Source: an uncultured Veillonella sp. (lineage in GTDB: Bacteria; Bacillota; Negativicutes; Veillonellales; Veillonellaceae). Taken from it: a stretch of DNA of 14,078 bases. A program made the position numbers and the translations under genes. The DNA is taken from the NCBI GenBank assembly GCA_900766125.1, contig CAAFUD010000245.1, forward strand, positions 1-14,078. The letters are read 5' to 3'. Below the pieces are notes generated by a model. That model was not told the origin of the DNA. It made no database searches and was given only the letters and a program-made list of their open reading frames with translations. Below, piece after piece: positions 7,571-14,078 of this stretch (its first letter is position 1; each line of letters begins with the position of its first letter).

Positions 7571-7586
7571 CTACTATATATAGTAC
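7571..7586. promoter_or_regulatory. nrdR box: Putative NrdR box upstream of nrdR
   Basis: Positions 7572-7585 form a perfect 14-base palindrome, TACTATATATAGTA. Its centre CTATATATAG is exactly the core of the known NrdR-box consensus (acaCwAtATaTwGtgt), and 12 of 16 positions agree overall. It lies about 60 bases before nrdR and overlaps the expected -35 region, a place where a bound repressor would block polymerase. AT-rich palindromes can arise by chance, so this remains a prediction, strengthened by the gene directly downstream being nrdR itself. Confidence 0.6.
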
Positions 7587-7593
7587 CATGAAA

Positions 7594-7637
7594 CCCCTTA
7601 AAATACAAAGAATCCCTAGGATTTCCTAGGGATTCTT
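7594..7637 (-). terminator. Rho-independent terminator of pyc
   Basis: A perfect 13-bp stem (7608-7620 pairing with 7625-7637; AAGAATCCCTAGG on the plus strand) encloses a 4-base loop. On the minus strand it is followed by a T-rich stretch reading TTGTATTTT. It lies about 70 bases past the pyc stop codon and before the nrdR promoter, separating the two transcription units. Confidence 0.85.
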
Positions 7638-7709
7638 CCATTATTCTAGAGCATTTTATGTTATGAAATACTTTAGAAATAATATTTTTAATTTTATGTA
7701 CTATTCTAA

Positions 7710-10700
7710 CTATCGTTTAGGAGCATCTTCAACGCGAAGCAAGCAGTCGCCAGATTCAATGCGACTACCTTCACGAACTAAGATTTCTTCTACGATACCA
7801 TCGATAGGAGCAGTAATTGTAGTTTCCATCTTCATCGCTTCTGTAACGATCAATGGCTCACCTTTAGCTACAGATTGACCATTTTTAACGAGAATCTTAA
7901 CAACGGAACCAGACAATGTAGCACCAATTTCACCAGGGTTAGATTCATCCGCTTTACGACGAACAACGCCAGTAGTCTTAGCATGTTTATCATGAACTTT
8001 AATACCACGAGGTTGACCATTGAACTCGAACAATACGATACGGTTACCATCTTCATCTGGTTCAGATAAGCCGTTCATTTTGATGATCAATGTTTTACCT
8101 TTTTCGATAGTTACTTGAATTTCTTCGCCCCGTTTCATACCGAAGAAGAATGTTGGAGTATCAAGTACAGATACATTACCAAAGTCTTTTACAAATTTAT
8201 TGTAATCTTGGTAAACCTTAGGGTACAAGCAGTATGCACTGATATCTTCATCAGTTGTTTGAGCACCCATTTCACTCAATTCATTGCGAACATGTTCAAA
8301 GTCTGTTGGAGGCAATACTGCACCTGGACGAACTGTGATTGGTTTTGCACCTTTCAAGATAATTTTTTGTAACTCTTCAGGGAATCCTTGGTATGGAGTG
8401 CCAAGACGCCCTTCAAAGAATTCAACTACGGATTGAGGGAAGTCTAATACATCTCCCTTTTCGTAAATATCTTTTTCAGTCAAATTATTTTGTACCATGT
8501 ACAATGTCATATCGCCTACAACTTTAGAGGAAGGCGTTACTTTGATGATATCACCAAACATCATATTTACTTGGTGGTACATTTTCTTAATATCAGCCCA
8601 ACGATCACCAAGGCCTACCATCTTAGCTTGTTGTTGCAAGTTGGAATATTGACCACCTGGCATTTCATGTTGATATACTTCAGTGTTAGGATATGCTTCT
8701 GCTTTATCTACACCTTTGTAGTAAGGACGAATGCTGCCAAAGTAATGCGACATTTCTTCCATGTAATCAATGTTCATTTCAGGTTGACGGTCATGTCCAC
8801 TCAATGCATAGTACATGGAGTTCATGCTAGGTTGAGATGTACCATTAGCAAATGCAGAGTATGCTAAGTCGATAACGTCTACACCAGCATCTACAGCGCG
8901 ACCATAGGAATAGATAGCATTGCCAGAACCTTCATGTGTATGTAAATGAATCGGTACAGTAACAGCATCTTTTAAAGCAGATACAAGATTATAAGCAGCT
9001 TGAGGTTTCAATAAACCAGCCATATCTTTGATGGCAATAATATTAGCACCCGCTTTTTCAAGCTCTTTAGCCATATTTACATAGTAGTCTAAATTGTATT
9101 TAGGACGGTTGCTATCAAGAATATCGCCTGTATAGCACAATGCTACTTCAGCAATTTTGTTTTGTGCACGAACTTCATCAATAGCTACATGCATATTATC
9201 AAGGCTATTTAAGCTATCGAATACACGGAATACATCAATACCATTAGCAGCAGCACGTTGAATAAATTGACGAACTACATTATCTGGATAAGATGTGTAA
9301 CCTACAGCATTAGCGCCACGAATAAGCATTTGAAGTAATGTATTAGGCACTTCGCGACGGAACATACGTAAGCGTTCCCATGGATCTTCATGTAAGAAAC
9401 GATAGGATACGTCGAATGTAGCACCGCCCCAACATTCCAAGGAGAATAGGTTAGGAACACCTTTTGCAGCACGACCAGCTACGCGTGCCATATCAATGGT
9501 ACGTAAACGTGTAGCAAATAAGGATTGGTGAGCATCACGCCATGTTGTATCTGTAAAGAATACTTGTTTTTGATCAGATAACCATTTACTGAAGCCTTCT
9601 GGTCCTAATTCATCAAATTTTTGTTTTGTACCAGCTGCTGGAGATACATCTAAATCAGATGGCATTTGAATTGGTTCAAAATCAGGTACCACTTGAGGTC
9701 CTGCACCAGAGTAGCCATTGATTGTTACGTCAGCAATGTAACGCAATAATTTAGTACCACGATCGCGGTCTGGTTTTAATTCAAACAATTCTGGATGGTC
9801 TTCAATAAAGTTAACAGTGTAGTTACCGCTTTGGAATTCAGGATTTTCAAGAACGTTAATCAAGAAGTGAATATTAGTTTTAACGCCACGAATACGGAAT
9901 TCTTTTAAACAACGAAGCATTTTACGAATAGTTTCTTCGTTGTTAGGACCGAATGCAGTCGCTTTTACAAGCAAGGAATCATAGTAAGGTGTTACTACGG
10001 CACCTGTGAAAGCATTACCAGAGTCTAAGCGGATACCAAAGCCACCGGAGCTACGATATGCCAAGATTTTACCTGTATCAGGCATGAAGTTATTTTTAGG
10101 ATCTTCTGTAGTGATACGACATTGGATTGCAGTACCTTTACAAGGAATTTCATCTTGTGCCGGAATGCCTACTTCTGGGCTATGTAAGTCATAACCTTCA
10201 GCAATACGGATTTGAGAATGAACGATATCAATATCTGTAATCATTTCTGTTACAGTATGTTCTACTTGGATACGAGGGTTAACTTCAATGAAATAGAAGG
10301 AGCCATCAGCAGTTACCAAGAATTCTACAGTACCCGCATTAACGTAGCCAACATTTTTCCTGATTTTTACAGCTGCATCACATACGGCTTTACGAGTTTC
10401 CAATGGCAATGCAAAAGCTGGAGCCATTTCAACAACCTTTTGGTGACGACGTTGTACAGAGCAATCACGTTCATGTAAATGAACTACATTACCATGTTCA
10501 TCACCTAAGATTTGTACTTCAATATGTTTAGGTTCAACAATAAGTTTTTCTACATATACATCATCATCGCCAAAGGCAGCTTTCGCTTCAGATTTAGCGC
10601 GATCATATGCATCACGAAGATCTTCTTTACGATGAACCTCACGCATACCACGGCCGCCGCCGCCATTTACGGCTTTGATCATCAATGGGAAGCCATGAGT

Positions 10701-11156
10701 ATTTGCAAATTCTTCTAATTGTTCAAAATCACGCAATGCCCCATCAGAACCTGGAATCATTGGGATATCTGCCAATTTAGCTTGTGCACGAGCATTAACC
10801 TTATCACCGAACATATTTAAATGTTCTACATGAGGTCCGATAAAGATGATACCTTCTTCACCGCAACGACGAGCGAACTCTTCGTTTTCAGACAAGAAAC
10901 CATAACCTGGATGGATAGCATCAATATCATGTTCTTTTGCAATACGGATAATATCTTCAATATCAAGATATGCTTCAACTGGTTTTTTACCTTCCCCTAC
11001 GAGATAGGCTTCGTCAGCTTGGTTGCGGTGCAAGGATAATGTATCCTCTTTAGAGTAAATGGCTACAGTTTTAATACCCATTTCATTACATGCACGGAAC
11101 ACGCGGATTGCGATCTCACCACGGTTGGCAACCAATACGGATTTAATTTTTCTCAT
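7710..11156 (-). CDS. pyc: Pyruvate carboxylase, single-chain biotin enzyme
   Basis: This enzyme makes oxaloacetate from pyruvate, bicarbonate and ATP. The frame opens at a GTG at 11180, but the ATG at 11156 has AGGAGG six bases before it and begins with the conserved MRKIKSVLVANRGEIA, giving 1148 residues, the full length of the Firmicute enzyme. The order is biotin carboxylase (about 1-455, ATP-grasp loop GGGGRGMR at 165-172, EVNPRIQVEHTVTE near 291-304), carboxyltransferase (about 530-800, starting with FTDTTWRDAHQSLFATR), the central tetramerisation region, and a C-terminal biotin carrier domain whose EAMKMET motif holds the biotinyl lysine near K1109. All parts are present, so this is neither the split two-subunit form nor oxaloacetate decarboxylase. 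In a lactate-fermenting Negativicute it would feed the malate-fumarate-succinate branch. It stands alone between its own leader and a strong terminator. Confidence 0.97.
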   Translation of the reverse strand: MRKIKSVLVANRGEIAIRVFRACNEMGIKTVAIYSKEDTLSLHRNQADEAYLVGEGKKPVEAYLDIEDIIRIAKEHDIDAIHPGYGFLSENEEFARRCGEEGIIFIGPHVEHLNMFGDKVNARAQAKLADIPMIPGSDGALRDFEQLEEFANTHGFPLMIKAVNGGGGRGMREVHRKEDLRDAYDRAKSEAKAAFGDDDVYVEKLIVEPKHIEVQILGDEHGNVVHLHERDCSVQRRHQKVVEMAPAFALPLETRKAVCDAAVKIRKNVGYVNAGTVEFLVTADGSFYFIEVNPRIQVEHTVTEMITDIDIVHSQIRIAEGYDLHSPEVGIPAQDEIPCKGTAIQCRITTEDPKNNFMPDTGKILAYRSSGGFGIRLDSGNAFTGAVVTPYYDSLLVKATAFGPNNEETIRKMLRCLKEFRIRGVKTNIHFLINVLENPEFQSGNYTVNFIEDHPELFELKPDRDRGTKLLRYIADVTINGYSGAGPQVVPDFEPIQMPSDLDVSPAAGTKQKFDELGPEGFSKWLSDQKQVFFTDTTWRDAHQSLFATRLRTIDMARVAGRAAKGVPNLFSLECWGGATFDVSYRFLHEDPWERLRMFRREVPNTLLQMLIRGANAVGYTSYPDNVVRQFIQRAAANGIDVFRVFDSLNSLDNMHVAIDEVRAQNKIAEVALCYTGDILDSNRPKYNLDYYVNMAKELEKAGANIIAIKDMAGLLKPQAAYNLVSALKDAVTVPIHLHTHEGSGNAIYSYGRAVDAGVDVIDLAYSAFANGTSQPSMNSMYYALSGHDRQPEMNIDYMEEMSHYFGSIRPYYKGVDKAEAYPNTEVYQHEMPGGQYSNLQQQAKMVGLGDRWADIKKMYHQVNMMFGDIIKVTPSSKVVGDMTLYMVQNNLTEKDIYEKGDVLDFPQSVVEFFEGRLGTPYQGFPEELQKIILKGAKPITVRPGAVLPPTDFEHVRNELSEMGAQTTDEDISAYCLYPKVYQDYNKFVKDFGNVSVLDTPTFFFGMKRGEEIQVTIEKGKTLIIKMNGLSEPDEDGNRIVLFEFNGQPRGIKVHDKHAKTTGVVRRKADESNPGEIGATLSGSVVKILVKNGQSVAKGEPLIVTEAMKMETTITAPIDGIVEEILVREGSRIESGDCLLRVEDAPKR

Positions 11157-11162
11157 GTATTG

Positions 11163-11168
11163 CCTCCT
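11163..11168 (-). promoter_or_regulatory. Ribosome binding site that sets the pyc start
   Basis: A perfect AGGAGG on the minus strand sits six bases before the ATG at 11156. The longer GTG-initiated version of the frame would place this site inside the coding region and adds eight residues not expected in the family. Confidence 0.85.
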
Positions 11169-11256
11169 ACTAGCTTCCACTAATGTGAACTATCAGCTTT
11201 CATTTTTATTAATATATGAATATTTCCTATACTTATAGTCAAAACAATATATTTGG

Positions 11257-11282
11257 AAAACTCATCAAAATTTATGATGAGT
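11257..11282 (-). terminator. Hairpin with short T-run between apeB and pyc: terminator or leader attenuator
   Basis: ACTCATCA at 11260-11267 pairs perfectly with TGATGAGT at 11275-11282 around a 7-base AT loop. On the minus strand the stem runs into TTTT. It lies about 160 bases beyond the apeB stop and about 100 bases before the pyc start. The stem is short and only moderately stable. It could end the apeB transcript or, if the -10 at 11308-11313 is the pyc promoter, lie within the pyc leader. Confidence 0.5.
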
Positions 11283-11307
11283 ACAATATTCATAATTACA
11301 TATAACT

Positions 11308-11313
11308 ATTATA
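11308..11313 (-). promoter_or_regulatory. Candidate -10 element for pyc
   Basis: The minus strand carries an exact TATAAT in the 285-base apeB-pyc gap. The matching -35 position (CTTTAA) is poor, and the region is so AT-rich that chance matches are expected. A second option lies closer to the gene: TTGACT at 11237-11242 with TATATT at 11211-11216, but that spacing of 20 bases is long. At least one promoter should exist here because pyc is far from apeB. Confidence 0.35.
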
Positions 11314-11441
11314 CAATATTTTCCACATATTTAAAGGATTATATTAATTACGAAATCATAAAATACATTATTTGCTGTACATGACAAAAACTCATATGTC
11401 TTTTATCGATGCACATCGAACTAATTCTATATCCTACGTTA

Positions 11442-12788
11442 TTAATCACCTAAGAAATGATTCATTAATCGATTGAGTTGTTCTTGATCATTTGCACCCA
11501 TTAATTCCCGCGCAGAATGCATCGCTAATAATGGTAAGCCCACATCCATTGTTCTCATCGGTAACATAGCAGATGAAATAGACCCAACTGTAGATCCACC
11601 AGGTATATCAGAACGATTTACATAAATTTGATAATTTGCTTTAGATTCATCACATAAACCCTTTACGATGGCAATTGCTCGTGCATCGCCAGCATAGGAT
11701 TGACTACATGCTATTTTAAGAGCCACCCCTTTATTAAGTGTAGGAATATTAGTGATATCATTTTTTTCAGGATAGTTTGGATGTAAACCATGTGCTACAT
11801 CGGAGGAAATCATGAATCCTTTTGAAATGAAACTATCCATCTCTTGATTAGAATATCCTAATGCATCATATACTCGTTTAATAAGGTTTGGTAAAAGCAT
11901 CCCTGCTCCGCCCTGTTTAGTACGACTCCCTACTTCTTCATTATCAAAAAGAATAGCACAACGTACACCATCAGCATTAGCCTTATGAGCCTGAATAATC
12001 CCTGATAGTACACCAAAGCAAGATGTTAAATTATCTAGACGAGGCGCACTAATAAAATCACCTTCAGTCCCTAATACACAGCCTTGTTCTGTTGGGTATA
12101 ATGTCATTTCATAAGATAAAATTTCAGATGGATCACAGTTGACTTCATCAGCCAAGAACGTAGTCCATTCATCGTATTGAATATTAGACTCTGGGAATAG
12201 GCTTGGATTGTTGCTATCATTTAAAGATTTGCAAGAATTCTCCTTTTCCTTACGATCCATCATCAATATAGGAAGCATTTCCTTTTGGCGATTTAATTTA
12301 ACACCATCATTAACGGAACGATTCATATGTATAGCTAAGTTTGGAACGATTGCGATAGGACGTTTTGTATCAACCAATACAGAGTCTACATCAAAAGCAT
12401 TATCACCTTTTAATACGACTGTACCCGCAGCCCCTAAAGGACGATCAAGCCATGTATTTTCAATGAGGCCACCGTACATTTCCACATTTAACTTGGTATA
12501 ACCTTTTACTGATGTAATAGGATTTGGTTTAACCCGGATTGCAGGAAAGTCCGTATGCGCTGAAGCAATACGTAATGTATCTTCTGGTTTCTTTCCTATA
12601 TGAAAGGCAAACAAAGTAGTACCAAACACATTAACTACATAAGAACCAGAGTCTAATTGCCACTCATCATCTAAATTAAGTTCTGTAAAACCTGAGTCCA
12701 ATAACATTTGTAAACTTGTATCTACTGTATGATACGGAGATGTACAAGCACCAATATATTTCAATAACTGTTCATTATCAAATTTCAT
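11442..12788 (-). CDS. apeB: M18 family aminopeptidase (aspartyl aminopeptidase-like)
   Basis: This 448-residue protein has the length and motif order of M18 zinc aminopeptidases, cytosolic enzymes that form large dodecameric shells and release N-terminal residues, commonly acidic ones, from peptides. Expected metal and catalytic residues are visible: H78 in ASAHTDFPAIRVKP, D252 in APRLDN, E284 and E285 in FDNEEVGS, D330 in SSDVAHG, and H424 in LLAMHSARE. WLDRPLGAAG at 113-122 is another family signature. The start is the ATG preceded by TAGGAGG at good spacing. It is separated from the transporter gene upstream by a terminator and from pyc by a long AT-rich gap, so it is probably its own transcription unit. 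Substrate preference is not readable from the sequence. The symbol follows common usage for bacterial M18 enzymes. Confidence 0.92.
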   Translation of the reverse strand: MKFDNEQLLKYIGACTSPYHTVDTSLQMLLDSGFTELNLDDEWQLDSGSYVVNVFGTTLFAFHIGKKPEDTLRIASAHTDFPAIRVKPNPITSVKGYTKLNVEMYGGLIENTWLDRPLGAAGTVVLKGDNAFDVDSVLVDTKRPIAIVPNLAIHMNRSVNDGVKLNRQKEMLPILMMDRKEKENSCKSLNDSNNPSLFPESNIQYDEWTTFLADEVNCDPSEILSYEMTLYPTEQGCVLGTEGDFISAPRLDNLTSCFGVLSGIIQAHKANADGVRCAILFDNEEVGSRTKQGGAGMLLPNLIKRVYDALGYSNQEMDSFISKGFMISSDVAHGLHPNYPEKNDITNIPTLNKGVALKIACSQSYAGDARAIAIVKGLCDESKANYQIYVNRSDIPGGSTVGSISSAMLPMRTMDVGLPLLAMHSARELMGANDQEQLNRLMNHFLGD

Positions 12789-12904
12789 AGATTCCTCCTA
12801 TGTAAAATAATGATGCTATTCGTATATTCACAATGAATAGTTCATTTACGTATAATTTTACAACATATACATTAATAATATATTAACTGCTCTTATTTTA
12901 TCAC

Positions 12905-12934
12905 AAAAAAGCCGCCCCAAAGGGGACGGCTTTT
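12905..12934 (-). terminator. Rho-independent terminator of the transporter gene
   Basis: GCCGCCCC at 12911-12918 pairs with GGGGACGGC at 12922-12930 around an AAA loop, leaving one bulged A. The stem is flanked by A-runs and T-runs that extend it. On the minus strand it ends in TTTTTT, giving a typical terminator about 90 bases after the transporter stop. The four Ts on the other side could also make it work on the plus strand, where no gene ends. Confidence 0.9.
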
Positions 12935-13022
12935 CGTATATTTTGTAACCACACTATAATCAAACTATGACATATATAGTTTTTAATGTATTACAAGTAT
13001 ATAAAATTCTGGATATCTTGTC

Positions 13023-14078
13023 TTACCACATACCAATCAATTTCATCCATACGGAACCAAGGCCCATAAAGATAATTAAGTTGATTACGGATGCGAAGAA
13101 ACCTAGTTTCCACCATGTATTTTGAGGAACATAACCAGTATTGAAGATTACAGGAGATGGACCTGCAGCATAGTGAGTCAAAGACATACACAAATTAGAT
13201 GTGAATGCAATCATCAACAATGTCAACATTGGTGGTGCACCTGCAGAGATAGCAATTGCAGAAAATGCTACGAACATTGCAGAAATATGTGCAGTTAAAG
13301 ATGCGAATACATAGTGGGAATATGTATTAATAAGTACAGCTATAACGAAGGCAATAATCCAAGATCCTTCTGGAATATAACCGCCAACAAGTACTGTTGC
13401 CCATTTAATGAAGCCCAATTTGGACAAGAAACCGGCAAAGCCCATTAATGTACCCATCCAAACTAATGTATCCCAAGCACCTTTTTCACTTTTAACATCG
13501 TCCCATACAAGAACACTTGTAGCAAGCAAAATAGAAATACCTAAGAATGCAACAGTTGTAGCATCAATTTTTGTGAATTGAGAAGTAGCCCACAATACTA
13601 AAGCTAAAACAAATACGCCTAGCATAACCCATTCTTGGAAGGACATTTTACCAAGGCCTTTTAACTCTTCTTTAATCATTTGTTGTGCTTCGCGAGCATC
13701 TGTAATTTCAGGTGGATATACTTTGTAAATAAAGTACGGCATAATAAGCAATGCAATGATACCAGGCACGATGGCAGCCATAGCCCAATCACCCCATGTG
13801 ATACCGATACCAAATGATTGAAGCGCTAATGCTGCAACCAATGTGTTACCAGCCATGGATGTTTGGAACATAGCAGATGTAATCGTATTTACTTGGTAAA
13901 TGGATTGCATCAAGAAGGAACCAATTTTACGAGGTCCATCTTGAGGTTCAGAACCGAAAGCTTTTGCCAAGCTTGTAGTAATCGGCATGATAACACCACC
14001 TACACGAGCTGTATTAGATGGTGTTGCTGGAGCTAAAATTAAATCAGATAATGCTAATGCATAAGCCAAACGTAAGGA
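13023..14078 (-). CDS. DASS-family dicarboxylate/citrate transporter, CitT-like (C-terminal 351 residues)
   Basis: The gene continues past the window edge. The apparent start at 14069 is an internal TTG (leucine), because the frame stays open to the last base and homology runs through it. The visible part is strongly hydrophobic, with roughly eight membrane-spanning stretches. LAPATPSNTARVGGVIMPI near residues 14-32 holds the SNT substrate-binding motif of divalent anion:sodium symporters. A charged loop follows (YKVYPPEITDAREAQQMIKEELKGLG), at the same place as in Escherichia coli CitT. The closing LTHYAAGPSPVIFNTGYV segment also resembles CitT and TtdT, which exchange citrate or tartrate for succinate. 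Members of this group move C4-dicarboxylates or citrate across the inner membrane. Malate, fumarate or succinate is a reasonable guess for this organism, but substrate and coupling ion cannot be read. A strong terminator follows the stop. Confidence 0.9.
   Translation of the reverse strand, partial: SLRLAYALALSDLILAPATPSNTARVGGVIMPITTSLAKAFGSEPQDGPRKIGSFLMQSIYQVNTITSAMFQTSMAGNTLVAALALQSFGIGITWGDWAMAAIVPGIIALLIMPYFIYKVYPPEITDAREAQQMIKEELKGLGKMSFQEWVMLGVFVLALVLWATSQFTKIDATTVAFLGISILLATSVLVWDDVKSEKGAWDTLVWMGTLMGFAGFLSKLGFIKWATVLVGGYIPEGSWIIAFVIAVLINTYSHYVFASLTAHISAMFVAFSAIAISAGAPPMLTLLMIAFTSNLCMSLTHYAAGPSPVIFNTGYVPQNTWWKLGFFASVINLIIFMGLGSVWMKLIGMW

Noticed and set aside
7875..11039. Several open frames of 60-125 codons on the plus strand opposite pyc
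   Set aside because: They lie antisense to a full-length conserved enzyme, contain biased residues (many F, C, Y, H), match no family I know and lack ribosome sites. They are products of codon bias in pyc.
11408..11419. Palindromic CGATGCACATCG after the apeB stop
   Set aside because: The stem is four or five pairs with a very short loop and is followed by only a mixed AT stretch. The hairpin at 11260-11282 is a better terminator candidate.
12208..12501. Plus-strand open frame opposite apeB
   Set aside because: It is antisense to the conserved aminopeptidase and has no independent support.
12789..12904. Possible apeB promoter in the AT-rich gap
   Set aside because: Hexamers such as TAAAAT occur, but none has an acceptable -35 partner, and the base composition makes chance matches likely. 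A promoter is expected here but cannot be placed.
12991..13191. Small minus-strand open frame overlapping the end of the transporter gene
   Set aside because: It is out of frame with the transporter, covers its conserved last membrane segment and has a cysteine- and tyrosine-rich composition typical of shadow frames.

Overview
This window looks like chromosomal DNA of a low-GC, outer-membrane-bearing Firmicute of the Negativicutes, most probably Veillonella or a close relative. The assignment is an inference. It rests on Firmicute-style genes (NrdR, a single-chain pyruvate carboxylase of Bacillus length, strong AGGAGG-type ribosome sites) lying next to a complete lipopolysaccharide inner-core heptose pathway, together with C4-dicarboxylate genes that suit a lactate/succinate fermenter. 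Every gene I can support is on the minus strand, so transcription runs from high to low coordinates. No rRNA, tRNA, CRISPR array, insertion sequence, prophage or plasmid function is visible.

Region 1 (14078 to about 7600) has three separately spaced metabolic genes. They are the C-terminal part of a CitT-type dicarboxylate/citrate transporter (DASS family) ending in a GC-rich terminator, an M18 aminopeptidase (apeB-like), and full-length biotin-dependent pyruvate carboxylase (pyc), which ends in a perfect 13-bp terminator hairpin. The longest gene-free stretch (11157-11441, 285 bases) is very AT-rich. It holds a hairpin with a short T-run and a consensus -10 hexamer, and probably combines the end of the apeB transcript with the pyc promoter and leader.

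Region 2 (7586 to 1) reads as one long, tightly packed operon. In order of transcription it contains nrdR, an M19 membrane dipeptidase, gmhA, hldE, hldD, gmhB, two family-9 glycosyltransferases (heptosyltransferase-like), and the start of a DEDDh 3'-5' exonuclease. Most junctions are 1- or 4-base stop/start overlaps or short gaps. GmhA, HldE, GmhB and HldD together cover every step from sedoheptulose 7-phosphate to ADP-L-glycero-D-manno-heptose, and the two GT9 enzymes probably attach the heptose to the Kdo-lipid A core. Upstream of nrdR lies a perfect palindrome that matches the core of the NrdR box, with a degenerate second copy beyond a -10-like hexamer. This suggests that NrdR autoregulates its gene and perhaps the LPS genes behind it.

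I see no clearly undescribed system here. The most interesting points are the possible coupling of deoxynucleotide-sensing NrdR to LPS heptose synthesis and the hairpin in the putative pyc leader.
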